Shown one piece after another: positions 10,101 through 21,597 of a stretch of DNA of 34,554 nt. Source of the DNA: Azolla pinnata (lineage: Eukaryota > Streptophyta > Polypodiopsida > Salviniales > Salviniaceae); NCBI GenBank assembly GCA_037176905.1, contig JBBBWG010001881.1, forward strand, positions 1 through 34,554, read 5' to 3'. Each line of letters opens with the position of its first letter. The stretch's first letter is position 1. The translations under genes and the position numbers were made by a program. The notes below the pieces were generated by a model. That model was not told the origin of the DNA. It was given only the letters and a program-made list of their open reading frames with translations, and made no database searches.

Positions 10101-10710
10101 AATCTGAAATGGAGGATTTTTTAGGAGTGTATGGACCATGGATTATAATGTGTTGCATCATGTTTATCTTGTCTGTCATTCCAACTGCATAGCTCATGAA
10201 TGGTTCTCATCAGTCACATCCATATCGTCCACATTTAGAAACTAATGACATCTAATTCCAATAATTCAAGAGAACAGCTCGTGGGCTGCTCACATTTAGA
10301 AACTAAAGGCATCAAACTCCAATTATTCAAAATTGATGGGAGAAAAGCTTGCAATAGGCTCTCCCCTATCGACCTACCTTCCTACCTGCGCTAACTGCTT
10401 TCTTTAGCATCCAAGTTTTTTGTGTGATACCGTTAGTTTGTTGCTTACTTTTTCCACTGAAAAAGGTTCAAAACGCATAAAGTTATGTGTTTTGAACCTT
10501 TTTCCACTGAAAAAGGTTTTTGTGTGTACCGTTAGTTTGTTGCTTACTTTTTCCACTGAAAAAGGTTCAAAACGTATTGGTGTTTTGATGAACTTTATGA
10601 AACATTAAGAATGACTTGCAGGTATCACACCAGCCGAGAAACTTTTGGATATGTACAATAAAGATTGGAATGGAAGCGTCGACCCTGTATTTGAGGAGAT
10701 GCTCTATTGA
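4169..10710 (+). CDS. GSH1: Glutamate-cysteine ligase, chloroplastic (15 exons)
   Basis: Makes gamma-glutamylcysteine from Glu, Cys and ATP, the first and limiting step of glutathione synthesis, in plastids. Exons: 4169-4527, 5760-5910, 6029-6136, 6216-6308, 6396-6479, 7423-7491, 7568-7638, 7721-7789, 8868-8961, 9042-9131, 9201-9281, 9348-9440, 9625-9705, 9792-9861, 10622-10710. All join in frame to give 533 residues, close to about 520 in known plant enzymes. Residues 1 to about 80 are rich in Ser and Ala, with an (Ala-Ser)n run, and look like a transit peptide. The catalytic domain follows, with [11 protein letters not shown] at 121-131, [14 protein letters not shown] at 176-189, and the expected C-terminal [11 protein letters not shown]. 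Cys197 and Cys417 of the conserved regulatory disulfide are present. Cys360 is present but its partner is Asn375. Introns 4 and 12 have weak donors (GTTTTT and GTCGTC). The ATG at 4169 precedes the transit peptide; the open frame upstream is a microsatellite artefact. Confidence 0.97.
4528..5759 (+). other. GSH1 intron 1
   Basis: A 1.2-kb first intron with donor GTACGT and acceptor TTTTTTCCAG. It starts with an (ATC)n microsatellite near 4558-4580. The exon frame stays open through this repeat as a Ser run, which is not coding. Nothing else was recognised. Confidence 0.85.
6771..7234 (+). repeat. Duplicated 155-bp segment within GSH1 intron 5
   Basis: 6771-6924 and 7079-7234 are near-identical copies beginning GGGAGGTCAGGAACTTATG and ending TTGACTGATTCGCT, about 308 bases apart. 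They differ at scattered positions. The intervening sequence is unrelated, so this is a local segmental duplication or two copies of a small mobile element. The intron spans 6480-7422. Confidence 0.85.
7921..8159 (+). repeat. 119-bp tandem duplication in GSH1 intron 8
   Basis: The unit starting TGTTGGAATTAGTGTTAAAT occurs at 7921 and again at 8040, with about 10% divergence. It lies in the 1.08-kb intron 8 (7790-8867). The second copy opens a 154-codon frame (8068-8532) that shows no recognisable family signature. Confidence 0.85.
8659..8816 (+). repeat. 80-bp tandem duplication in GSH1 intron 8
   Basis: GGGGCTGATTGGACTTGTCA at 8659 recurs at 8739 as GGGGCTGTTTGGCCTTGTCA. The whole 80-bp unit, ending CATACTAAATT, is repeated with a few substitutions, shortly before the exon 9 acceptor at 8867. 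Confidence 0.85.
10430..10577 (+). repeat. 99-bp direct repeat enclosing a 44-bp near-perfect hairpin
   Basis: CCGTTAGTTTGTTGCTTACT at 10430 recurs at 10529 (period 99), including the downstream TCCACTGAAAAAGGTTCAAA. Inside the first unit, 10460-10480 and 10483-10503 form 21-base inverted arms with one mismatch and a 2-base loop. This lies in the last GSH1 intron (9862-10621), 45-190 bases before its acceptor. Confidence 0.85.
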
Positions 10711-12045
10711 TCATGGTAATGTTTGTTTTACTTAGGCTGTGTATACGGCTGTGTATACAGTAGAGAGGTTGTGATCTTTGCAGCCTAGGAGTTGATGATC
10801 CACATTAGGATCGGCGAAAGGTTGTATTTGTAGCAAATATCTGGAAAACACGCAAAAGGGAGAGCATACAGGTAGTCCAATAATAATGTGTCTGGAACAA
10901 TATGTATCAATAATGAGCCATTTTTTGAAAAAATTCATAAAAGATGGCCAAGACTGCCCGACTTTGCTTTCATGATTTTGCTTCGGTTTTGATTCAGTTT
11001 ATGCCATCAATCTTGTTTGCACCAACCTCTTCGGCATCATATTTTTCCTGGTACTGTGCAAATACCATGCCATAAAGAATGTAACTGTATATGTGATTTG
11101 ATATTACAATTATTGTTGCAAATGATAAGAAAGTGATTGAAGAGGGTGTCTCGGAGCCATCCAAGGACTGGTGATAAGAGATCTCATCGAACTGTTTTGA
11201 TATGCAATTATTGTTGCAAATAATAAGAAAGTGATTGAACAGGGTGTCTCGGAGCCATCCGAGGATCGATGATAAGATATGCCATTGAGCTGTTCTGCAG
11301 CATGTTTTGTTTGACAGGGCTTTAAATCCCTGCTTTTTCTCCGTTGTAAAGTTGTGGAAACGAATTGGCATGAACTACATATATATATACATACACATGC
11401 AATACATACGGAAAATGTTTGGTGCATTACATACAACGCTCATTAGACAACATTAAATGCACAAAACCTACAATCTTCATCTAGACCTCCTTGAATTCTG
11501 AGAAAGGAACAAATGCCAATCATAGATTTGTTGTTCCCCCAATCACTTCGTTACTTCCGCATCTCTTTGTGATCACGCAACTTCCAACTATTTGTGACCG
11601 CCAACAATTTGATTTGCTGTTAGTCTTTTGCCATTTACTTTAAGCATGGGGTAGGGATTTTAGGAAGCTGTGCATAGCTGTGGATTTGTCCATTGATTCC
11701 GACCATCCTCTCAACAAAAATCCTCAAGCAACAAATGTTTTTGGTTAAATGGTGAACATGACACCCTATCAGTATAGATTTGGTCAAAAGCGAATTTCCT
11801 AACATTACAAAACCTAGCAGCAAAGCTTTCGCTTCCACACTAACAAGACAATCTCAGATGGTAAACATTGAGTCCAATGCTAATACATCAATTGATCTCT
11901 CAAAACGTGTGTTGCGAAAGATCTACACACAAGATATGACCCTCGGTTGTTTAGGAAGATCACCCGTAACATGGGATATGGCCCTCTCCTTATCGACATT
12001 ACAGAGGCAATGGAAGCACAGGCAAAATCCATCCTGGCGAGGTCT
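10711..12045. other. GSH1-Aquarius convergent intergenic region
   Basis: Holds the 3' ends of two converging genes. Units starting CAATTATTGTTGCAAAT at 11107 and 11205 form a 98-bp tandem duplication that includes GGGTGTCTCGGAGCCATCC. Short duplicated GGCTGTGTATAC motifs lie at 10736-10758. No open frame here resembles a known protein, and no clear poly(A) signal was assigned for either gene. Confidence 0.6.
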
Positions 12046-15000
12046 TTAAAACCGATTATTTGAAAGCATCCTCGTGCGGTTATACCTGTCTTCCACAATG
12101 TAAGCCATCTCATCCAATCCGCTGATAAGGTGTGCTTTGCCAATATCATTCACATTCCGTTGGGAAGGAAATGAAGACTCATCCAAGACAATAGCTAGCT
12201 TATCTGGCCTTCGCAGCAGCTGTTGAAATGTTGGTTGTAGTTCATAGCATTGCTCAAACAATGAGCGTCTACAGAACACATATAATCCTAAACGTGCCCT
12301 TGACATTGCAACAACCAGGCGACGAACATCTCTAAGATGCCCAACAATCCGAGTTCTTACCAAGGAGAGAAGAATATAATCATTTTGTTGCCCTTGAAAC
12401 TTATCAACTGTTGCTATCTGCAAAAAGAAAGGTATTAAACCACTCATTCCATGTAGGGTGCATGAAAGGTACTGACAAAAATGCACTGAACTACCCCGAA
12501 CTTAGATTTAGATATTCAAATCTGCGATTCCTCTCACATTTATGTACTCATCACTACTTCAAACAAACATAAAGAATAAAAGCTTACCTTATTAGGACTC
12601 CCAAAAAAGGGATGACTGCACCGCATCTTCACAACATCGCGAATAAGATGCTTCTGCCCATTGTATGTGGTCAATATAGAAATCTTGTTCGCAGGATAAC
12701 CTAGCAATCGCATATATTGGTACACACGAACTATATATTCTGCCTCCCCAAGATTTTGATAAAACCATGGGCTTGGCTCTGATTCCCCTCTGCCCTCATA
12801 ATCTGGCACATCAATAAGCTGATATTCATGTGCGAATCCTGCATTAGCCAGATGAAACATCTCTTCCTTCTTGACATACGGTAGATCACCCAAATCTCGA
12901 TACCTCCAGTTGTAGAGTTCTGCTATACTAGGCCTTGCTCTTCCCTGTGCATTTAGTTCCACGTATGGGACTCCAAGTCGTACAAACCTTGTAAATAAGC
13001 TCTGGTCCATATGACTGTACTTTTGGAAAGCCATATTTTTCACCACAGGCGGGAGCTGATGATGATCTCCAATCAGAATACATCTTTTCAACCTTAATAA
13101 ACCATCTTCTTGGCGTTGCAATAGCATAGGAATAAAGGTTTCAATCTCTAGAATCTGAGCACTTTCTTCCATTAAGAGGTTGTCAAACTTAAAACCAAGC
13201 CGAAGAAAATCTTTTCTCTTTAATGCTGCATGAGTGCAGGTCATTGCTACTATCTTGGCTTGTTTGGTCATCAGGTAATTAGCACGGTCAGCAGTAGATT
13301 TAAGGAGCTCAAATGCTCGGCACTCTTCAAGTTCTTGAAAAACAGTTTTCAGATGGCGAAAGCATCCTTTTGCAGCTCTCATATCCCGTTCATATGAATC
13401 ACCAGAGAAGATAGGTTCAGGCGCATTTGAGAAAAATTCCTTGAAAGGGAATTTGTCTCTAACAATACTTGGATTATCTTGATCTGCCTCACAAGCATCT
13501 AGAAACAGTTCCCATCGGGAATAAACATGTAACAACCAGAAGTGGGCAGCGGTTTCACAAGTATATGCGACATCATCAGGAATCTGTAAAGTTTTTGCGA
13601 GCCTCTCGATTTCGGCAAGCAACTCCAGACGCCGTGCAAGCATAGCATTTACCCTTCCTTGTCGACTGAATTCCAAGTCTGTTTCTAGTTCTTGCTCTCC
13701 TTGTCCCAGTCGTAAAAGATAACGAGCTGGCACATCCCTCTGAATATCAAAAGAAATAGTGAGCATTAATATAGGGAGAAAATTGCATGCTTTTGATTAT
13801 GGAAGAACACATACCAAGTACATCTCTGTTTTTTTAAAATGCTGTAGATTCCATTATTTTCACAAGTGCTTGGAACATGACTTGAAAGACTGGCAAAGGA
13901 CCATGGACATTTATGCAAATAAACAAGATAGACCCATGAAAATTTGGAAAAATAATGGGGTTTGCAGAAACTAATGAACGCAGGGCCTTTGCTTGGGAAT
14001 GGGTAGACAATAGCATTTCAGGAAATAAACAAGGTAGACCTAAGGCATTTGGACTAATGAAAATTGGAAATAATGAAAAGAGTGATATAAGAGAAAAGTT
14101 GAACACATTATGGAAAAGATCGAAATGCATTTCTTGAGTTTTGGCAGAATTACCTGCATGATTTTCTCAAAGAGATCATTCAACGCCTGATTTGAATGGG
14201 TTATAAGTAGAGTCCTTTGTGACGGACAGTTGTGGTAAAGCACATTCAGAATTTGAACAGCAGTATCAGTCTTTCCTGTTCCTGGAGGACCCACGACCAT
14301 TGTTAAACCTGGTTGCACTCCCGAGACTATGGCCTTAACCTACAATATAAAGAACGCCACTAGCTGTAAATTCATATGGTAAAGTTAATTGACTATTACT
14401 GATCTTTAAATGAAATGTTACCCACATATTGTATATCTGTATTACTGTTATCTAAGCATTTAAAGGAAAATTTATTTACCCCAAGCAAAATGAAAAAAGA
14501 TAAATATAAAATGCTGTCGCTGTCCTACAGCAACAATGAATACCACCTTACATTATGCCTTGGTATGGACATCTATGGATCTGACAAAGACAGCTTTGTA
14601 CTACAAATAGTCTCAAAAGCATCTCTATGATATGCCACAGATTCAAGAAGAAAAAGGTTGGAACTTGCATTCTCCAATCCTAAACTAAGCTTGCCATCAA
14701 TAAAGACAGAGGACAAAGATGTTATCACATTAAAACACCTATACCTCTTGCTTGCTCATGGATTCATAAAACACCTAAAATATGGGAATTAACGCCCAAA
14801 CAATTCTATGTATCAAGAGAGCATCCCCCACAAAAATGAAATAAAAAATCACATGAGACAAATTTTCTAAGACAATCTTATATAAAACTACCTGCTCATT
14901 TAGACATCAACCCCAACATCCAACTTATGAGGGAACGGACTATTGGGGGATGCTCTGAAACCTACACCTAATTGGGGACTCTACAAGATACCAGCTTATA

Positions 15001-18000
15001 TGCTTAAAATTAAAAAAACATATGCAATCAAACTTATAAGATGTTTTCCATTCCGCATTTCACAGATACCTGTACAGGAGTAAATCGAACTGTGTTTTGC
15101 TTAGGCTTATCTTGGGGATATGGACCTGGATCAGGTGGAACATATGATTGGACAATGATGTTTTCTTTGTCTGCAATACCATCATGGCCATCTATTCTGA
15201 CTTCTTTTCTTTTAGATCCACTAGTTTTCGAAGGGGTCATATAAGCCTTGGGGAATGTAACTCGGAAAGGGGCAGCTGGAGCTGGATCCTCTTTTCCATT
15301 TGCATCAACAAATGACAGCTGCATAGCACAGACAAAAGTTTAGAATTCAAACTTGCATTGACAACACATATCAGGCAAAGAAAGCACATCATAGGCGCTT
15401 ACTTCATAATCTTCAAATGAGTCCTTCAGATGTTGTGCATCCAGAAAAGTGTCTTTGAAGTCGATTACATTCAGTTGATTTGGCATATTTTTCCACTGCG
15501 CAGCCCCAGGGTCACCATATCCTAAGATAATATCCCGCAACCATCCAGGAACAATGTAACCTTCATTCATCAAATCCCTAATTGATTCAAGAATAGCTTT
15601 GAAGTTATTTTCTTTGGGCTTCCTTCGCATCAGCACATTAAACGAGGAGTAGATATCATCATCATTGTCTCCCCTAGATGTTATATCCATATGATACTGT
15701 GCTGTATCAAGGGCAACAACAACTGTACGAATTTCACCCTGTGGAGGTTTCCAGTCCTCTCTCTTAACTCTTCCAGTAAAATCATTCATTAAGTGTCCTC
15801 CTTCATCACGCATTTCAATAACTTCACAGCCACGAACATATTGAAGTCCAAACCTCTCAGGTACACTCAATTGACTAGACTCCTCTTTATTTAGCTGTTG
15901 CAATGGAGGCTGAATAGAAAGAAGAAAAAGAACATCATGCTCTTTCAATTCATCCCATTCAGATCTCATAGCACCTTTGTATTTCTGAACTGAGAAGGTC
16001 ACTTCAGCTATAGCAGCAGAAGGTTTCACCTCACCAATATTAGGCCTCTTGACTTCTGTTACTCGGAATTCTTTAATGGGGACTGCCATTCTTGCCCACC
16101 CTCTAAATGAAGTACCACCTTCATCATTAACATAAGCCCCCATGCGTTTAAGGATGTCTTGAATGTCTTCTCTGATTTCATAGGTTGACTCTAATCTGAA
16201 TAGATTGAAGTTCCGAAGCAGATAGTCATGAAGAGTAAGAAACTGCAGATTTAGCTTGGGTAATGCAAGGCAACCTTCACCAGTATAGTTTATACTAGGG
16301 ACGAAGCTTTCATCCCACATAACTTGCTCATTAGGATAAAGTGGAAGCGCATTGATAGCCTCTCTTTGAGACAGACGCTTCTCAAAAGCTGACACTAAAA
16401 CTTCCATCAGAAAATTTACTCTGTCTGACCATGGATCATTTGCAGAAAGAATATTTAACTACAGAAGACAATACTAGGTTTCAAAACAAAAAAATCACTG
16501 CACAGTAAACAGTGTTGCTATAAAAGAATCAACATTTAATGCAATTCACCTTGTTACAAACTAGGTCCTTTATCTCTTCAGGAAGCAGGACAGAGAGCTT
16601 CTTGGATAGGTCAGCTCGTTTCTCTATAGCTCCAATATTAGTGAGGGAAATTTCACGCAACTGCAGCCATACAGTTTATTAGGTAATAGGTAAGAGACCA
16701 TAAACTCAATATAGATAAGTGTGCAAAAATGTAAAAACAACACTGCACAATACAGAGGAAGAAAAAGGAGTGGTTTCTACCATATCATACACTACTCATC
16801 ATCTACCAACCAGTAAACAGAAACAGAGAGCCAAGCCTGTTGGTTATTGACAACATAAATAGCCCTAACTACGAAGTAACAAAGGTACCAATACCTTGAT
16901 TGCAGCTAGAGAATAAAAAATAAGGAGAATGCCCCTTAAAATCATGAAACAACGTAGTTTGAAGGTTTAAACAGCAATCTAGTGCGACATGAAGCACAGG
17001 GTAACTAGTCACCCTTAAATTAGATGGTGAAATTTCGAAATTAGAAAAATTTGATGCAGATCACTCCTATGATTAGGAGATATGTAATTCCTAATTAAGA
17101 TAAATCAAATCGGCTACCTCATACTTCAAGTGAATAACTAGAATCATATTCTGCCAGCTTTTTGTTCTTAGAGCATAAAAATAAAACAAACTTTTGAAAT
17201 CTCAATTGCATATAGGTATAACCTTCTGTTTCTAAGGTTAGAACAGATACACCACATTAAATAGATTCTTTACAGATGCTTCAGCAATTAACTACCACAC
17301 AGAGGTCAAGTTTTGCAAAAAAATTAATCTGTTCAATTCAAACAACAATTCACTTCACAAACCTTAGGGATCTTTTTGAAGCAAAGCAACTGAAACGCGT
17401 GTAGCTTTGAGCTATGTGCAAGAAGCATATCATCATCACTTAGCTGCGAGCCAGTCTGATCATCAATCTCAAACCCCTCGTAAAACCGCAGCAGATCAAC
17501 TAACTGTGCAAAAAGGCGTCCCTTTGGGTGAGAATAAAGAGCACTCAAGCGGCACTTGGCAACAACAGCAAAATCCTCAACTAAAGCCCTCGTGAATCTG
17601 CACAACAGTAGTTAAGATTTTCAGATGATAATGAGTCGTCAAAGTTTATCATTGGAAAATCTAGATCAAATTTATGATGGCATGTCTGAGGCTGAACCTT
17701 CTAGTTGGGAGTTGACTCAACAAATCTATCAAGAACTCTACAAAACGCTCACAGTACAGCAAAGCATCAGCAGCTACAGGGATCTCATCTGAATTCGACT
17801 CATTCATATCTGTGTCGCCATCCTTACTAGCATCATTAATGCAAACAGCTGAATCCAATGTCTACACATGAAATCCACTAGTCAACACCATATGAATACA
17901 TATAGTTGATGAAGCTCCACCCATTACTGTAAAATTGTTTGTGCTCACATTAAACATACTTAGCACGCACCCACCTCAAGAAATTCTCGTAGAAGCGATG

Positions 18001-19775
18001 GTATGAATTTGACTTCTAATTTATCAGTGACACTAACTGCATCTCCTTTCTTTGCAACTCTGGCTTCTCTCTTAATCAACTTCTTCCAATGTTCAATCAA
18101 TTGATCATGAAGAGATAGCTCCATCTACATATACAAATATGTAGAGTCTTAGAATCTTTTTAAGAAAATCTGAAATATTTTTTTGATTGAATAGCAGTAC
18201 CTGAAGTCGACCTCGAGAGAGGTAATGCCATAATTGCAATGTAACAAGTTTGAGAACCGGTCCACGTACCATTTCATCTTCCAAACTCTAAGAAATAAAA
18301 ATCGAAAAGATTGACCCATTTTTCTTCATTCTATCTGTACATAGCCATACAAACATAGCGGCTGGGACTCTGAATGAATGAATACCTGAAAACAGTGTAT
18401 GATAAACAGCAAATAATTGGTTCTCTCTTTAATAGATAGCACTGTACCCTGAAATTTTGCACGGAAAAAGCAGAATTAGAATTTCAATCTGAGCAAACAC
18501 TGGGTAAGATATGCTATATTCACCCAAACTGCAGATCACCTGATCCTTCAATGTTAGGATGCGCTTGAGGAATGGTTCGAATTTCTCCCTTCTTTCATGA
18601 AAACATTTCCAAGCTAGCACATTCTCTCGAAACTACAATTATACAACAGCAAGGGAAGTTAAAGATGAAATATACTGGTTCCTTGTTTAGAAGGAAAGGT
18701 AACTCGTGAATTCTACTATGAAGTTAGCTTCGTGAATCAAATGGAACAAAAAGGACCATCTATTCGGTACTTCTAAAACATTTCCGAACCCAAAAACAGC
18801 TACATATATTGACCATCTGTATGTAATAAAAGTATAAATGATACCCTAAGAGTGCACAATAACAATCTAGAATTGTTATAAAGGAACCTACGATATACCA
18901 GCTCAACAGGACTACATGTGCCATATTGTCAAAGATAATTTGCTTCAGAAAGATGACATTGATGTCAGATTCTCCCGAAATACTCCAAAAGATGATTTTT
19001 TTTGCTACACTGACTCATTAAGAAGCATCTACAACAGTATTATCCAATATGTATCAGTTTGACATCAACAAAGTATGACCTTTTCTGATACAATATAGGC
19101 AGAATTGAGCACCCATAATACATTCACAAGGCACACACACAAACCAGAGAATAAAAGTGAGATCTTTACCTTTTCATTAACCATGAGGATGATCGACATC
19201 AGATGCTCGAAAGTAGATGTCTCTGGGTCAAAGTTCGGCCACAGATAATTCTCCAAATACTGGCTTATTTCCAACAACATTACCCTCTGCAACGGCACCG
19301 GTTTCGCCCCCACAGTAATCAGAAGCTCATTTCTGTAAATGTGGTCGACGAGCGAAGCATCGAAGGGAGGTTTAGCCTCCTCTTTCAAAGTCACAGACCA
19401 GTTCTCCATGGCTATTCTCGTCAATCTGTCCCTCTGAATCTCGTCCAAGGTAATGGTCTTCCCCGTCGGGAACCCTAGGCTCTGGTCTTTGGTTCGGTCC
19501 ACCGTCTCGGAGACGAAGTACTCCGCCACGCGAGACCTCTTCACTCTGGATGTATCTTCTCGAGCCTCTTCGGAATCCAGGTCTGGAGAAGGATCGATGG
19601 GGGGGGCATGGGAAGAAAGAGGAGGCGAAGGGAGACAGTTACCATTGGAGGCTGGAGGAAGGGCGGGAGAGGCCACGGAAGAATCCATGGCTTCTGCTTC
19701 AGGAGGAGGAGAAGCGGCGGCGGCGGAATCGGAGGAAGGCCCGTTGGTGGGAGCTGCTGCTGCGTCTGCGGCCAT
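12046..19775 (-). CDS. AQR: Aquarius-type intron-binding RNA helicase (13 exons)
   Basis: Spliceosomal SF1 helicase of the intron-binding complex, orthologous to human AQR and Arabidopsis EMB2765. It acts on the intron upstream of the branch point. Exons, 5' to 3': 19170-19775, 18540-18632, 18386-18448, 18201-18287, 17975-18124, 17698-17861, 17363-17597, 16550-16660, 15403-16458, 15070-15318, 14154-14339, 12588-13739, 12046-12417. All join in frame to give 1507 residues; human AQR is about 1485. The helical N-terminal domain starts near residue 90 ([10 protein letters not shown]), after an Ala/Pro/Ser-rich extension. The helicase core has Walker A GPPGTGKT at 955-962, EESAQ at 1191-1195 in place of a DEAD-type Walker B, GDHHQLPP at 1224-1231, [10 protein letters not shown] at 1388-1397 and VAMSRAR at 1420-1426. 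An in-frame ATG at 19910 would add 45 residues; I prefer 19775. A GT at the codon for Arg near 12085 could instead be a donor to a further short exon. Confidence 0.96.
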
Positions 19776-21597
19776 CGCCAGGAGCTTCGATGGAGCTTCG
19801 AAGAGACGAAGTCTTTTGTTCGCGTCGCCATAGCCACCGTAGTTTTCCTTATTCTCCGTATCTGCCCCTATCCCCCTTCCCTTCTCTCTATTTCCTCCTC
19901 TTTCTCTCATCACAATTGGCCAAACTGCAAACCTGATCTTCTGGTGAAGATGGCATTCTCCCAAGGCATTTAGGGTTTAGGGTTTAGGTAAGTGCTGGCT
20001 TCCGAACGCGTGGCGAGAAACGCAGCAGCTTAGAAATTTGAAGGGAGAAGAAATCGGTTGCTTCTCTGTAGCTCTACTAGTCCGAAGAGCTTTCCTGCAT
20101 TGAGTAAGCTCCCGAGGAGTTTTTCTGCGACCGAGGGCGGCTTCCGAATGCGTGGGGAGGAAGGAGGCGGGCATCTGAAGGAAAAAGAAAACCGGTGTTG
20201 TTGCGTTAATTTCTATCGACCTGTTATCATGGTAGAGGGCTTATCTCCGACTCAATCCAATTCGTAACTCATATCTACTTATGTATCTATTTCTGCTTTA
20301 TACAACAACTTCATATGTTGAACTGATTCTTTGTGTGAGAAAAGTTAAGAGGTGGAGAGACACAAAGAGATTCCCGACACTGTTGGATGTGGAAATAGAG
20401 TGATACAAACATATGATGTTCCTCTTCAAATATCTAGGTTTAGGCAAAGAACCCTTTTATTGGATGAAACTTAAAAACATTAGACATCAATTTGTAATTT
20501 CTCAAGCTGGCTAGATTTGCACAGTGCACCCGATTAATGCTAAGATGAATATTTCTATGGGAATATAGTTAAGGGAACACACAATTGTATTATAAAGCAA
20601 AACAGATTTGTTGTCTTTTTTGGTTGAATCGTTTCATTTTGATCGTGTGAGATATCAAGGTTACATATATATATGTGTGTGTGTGTTACTTTAAGCGTTA
20701 GTAAGTTATTGATAGTTAGATTACATACCGCTTGATTTATAATAAGTTTGGGGCATTGTCCACTAATACATATAGAAAACAAAATTTATTTCAAGACCTC
20801 ATGTAACAGTGCTTATTTGCGCCTCTTCCAATTAAGATGAGTATATTACGCTCTGGAATTCAATCACATATTCAATATATCTAAAGGTCACACCGAAGAG
20901 ATTATTTGCATACATTTGTTTGCAGACAGGAGACATGTTTCTGTTACCCAACAGCTCCAATTACAATAAGTTGGGGACTAGAGCATGATTTGTCATTCTG
21001 ACATACAAACCGAGTTCTAATCACCTAACATCCTCATGTACCATCTAATTGTATTCGAGTTATATATATATATATATACATATATCACATATATATTTAT
21101 GTATGCCAGCCACACAACCAAACCAACTAATACATTCCACAATATAAGGCGTCCTTCATTTGCAAACATTTCCAGATCTGTTCAACATTCATGATGCTTA
21201 TCCAAAGCAGTTACAGCACATATACGTATCCTTTCTTCCAGTTGGTCAGCTTAACTTAAGAAATACGTCTATCAAAAATCACACCCAGCCTTCCACTGAT
21301 GCCTCTCATTTAGCCAACATATCACCTGTTGAATTTAAGAATGCACACCTAAATATTCCAAAAATGTTCTCTAAAACAGTAAATGATAATCAAGAAATGA
21401 AGGAATGAGTCAGTTTCCCCATACACGTGTTTTGTTAGCTAGTAATAGCTTTTACCCCAAGAAACAGGAAAATGTTACTGTAAGGGCCAACCAACATATG
21501 ACATTGTGATTATGTGAACTATTAACTAATTCTCAAAGATCGTGTCCAAATACATGAGAATGATCCATCATAGACAAACATCCCGCACCTGAAAATT
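19776..21597. other. Aquarius promoter and Aquarius-AP4S intergenic region
   Basis: Contains the Aquarius 5' leader and promoter (reading leftward from about 20000) and the 3' flank of the AP-4 sigma gene. There is a TA/TG microsatellite at 20665-20687 and a TA run at 21061-21080. The rest is AT-rich and no gene was recognised. An 82-codon frame at 21160-21408 has no family signature. Confidence 0.6.
19971..19988 (-). promoter_or_regulatory. AQR: Tandem telobox upstream of Aquarius
   Basis: The plus strand reads TAGGGTTTAGGGTTTAGG. On the gene strand this is AAACCCTAAACCCTA, two overlapping plant teloboxes about 195 bases before the chosen start codon. Teloboxes are typical of promoters of plant housekeeping genes and bind Myb-like and Polycomb-recruiting factors. 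Confidence 0.6.
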
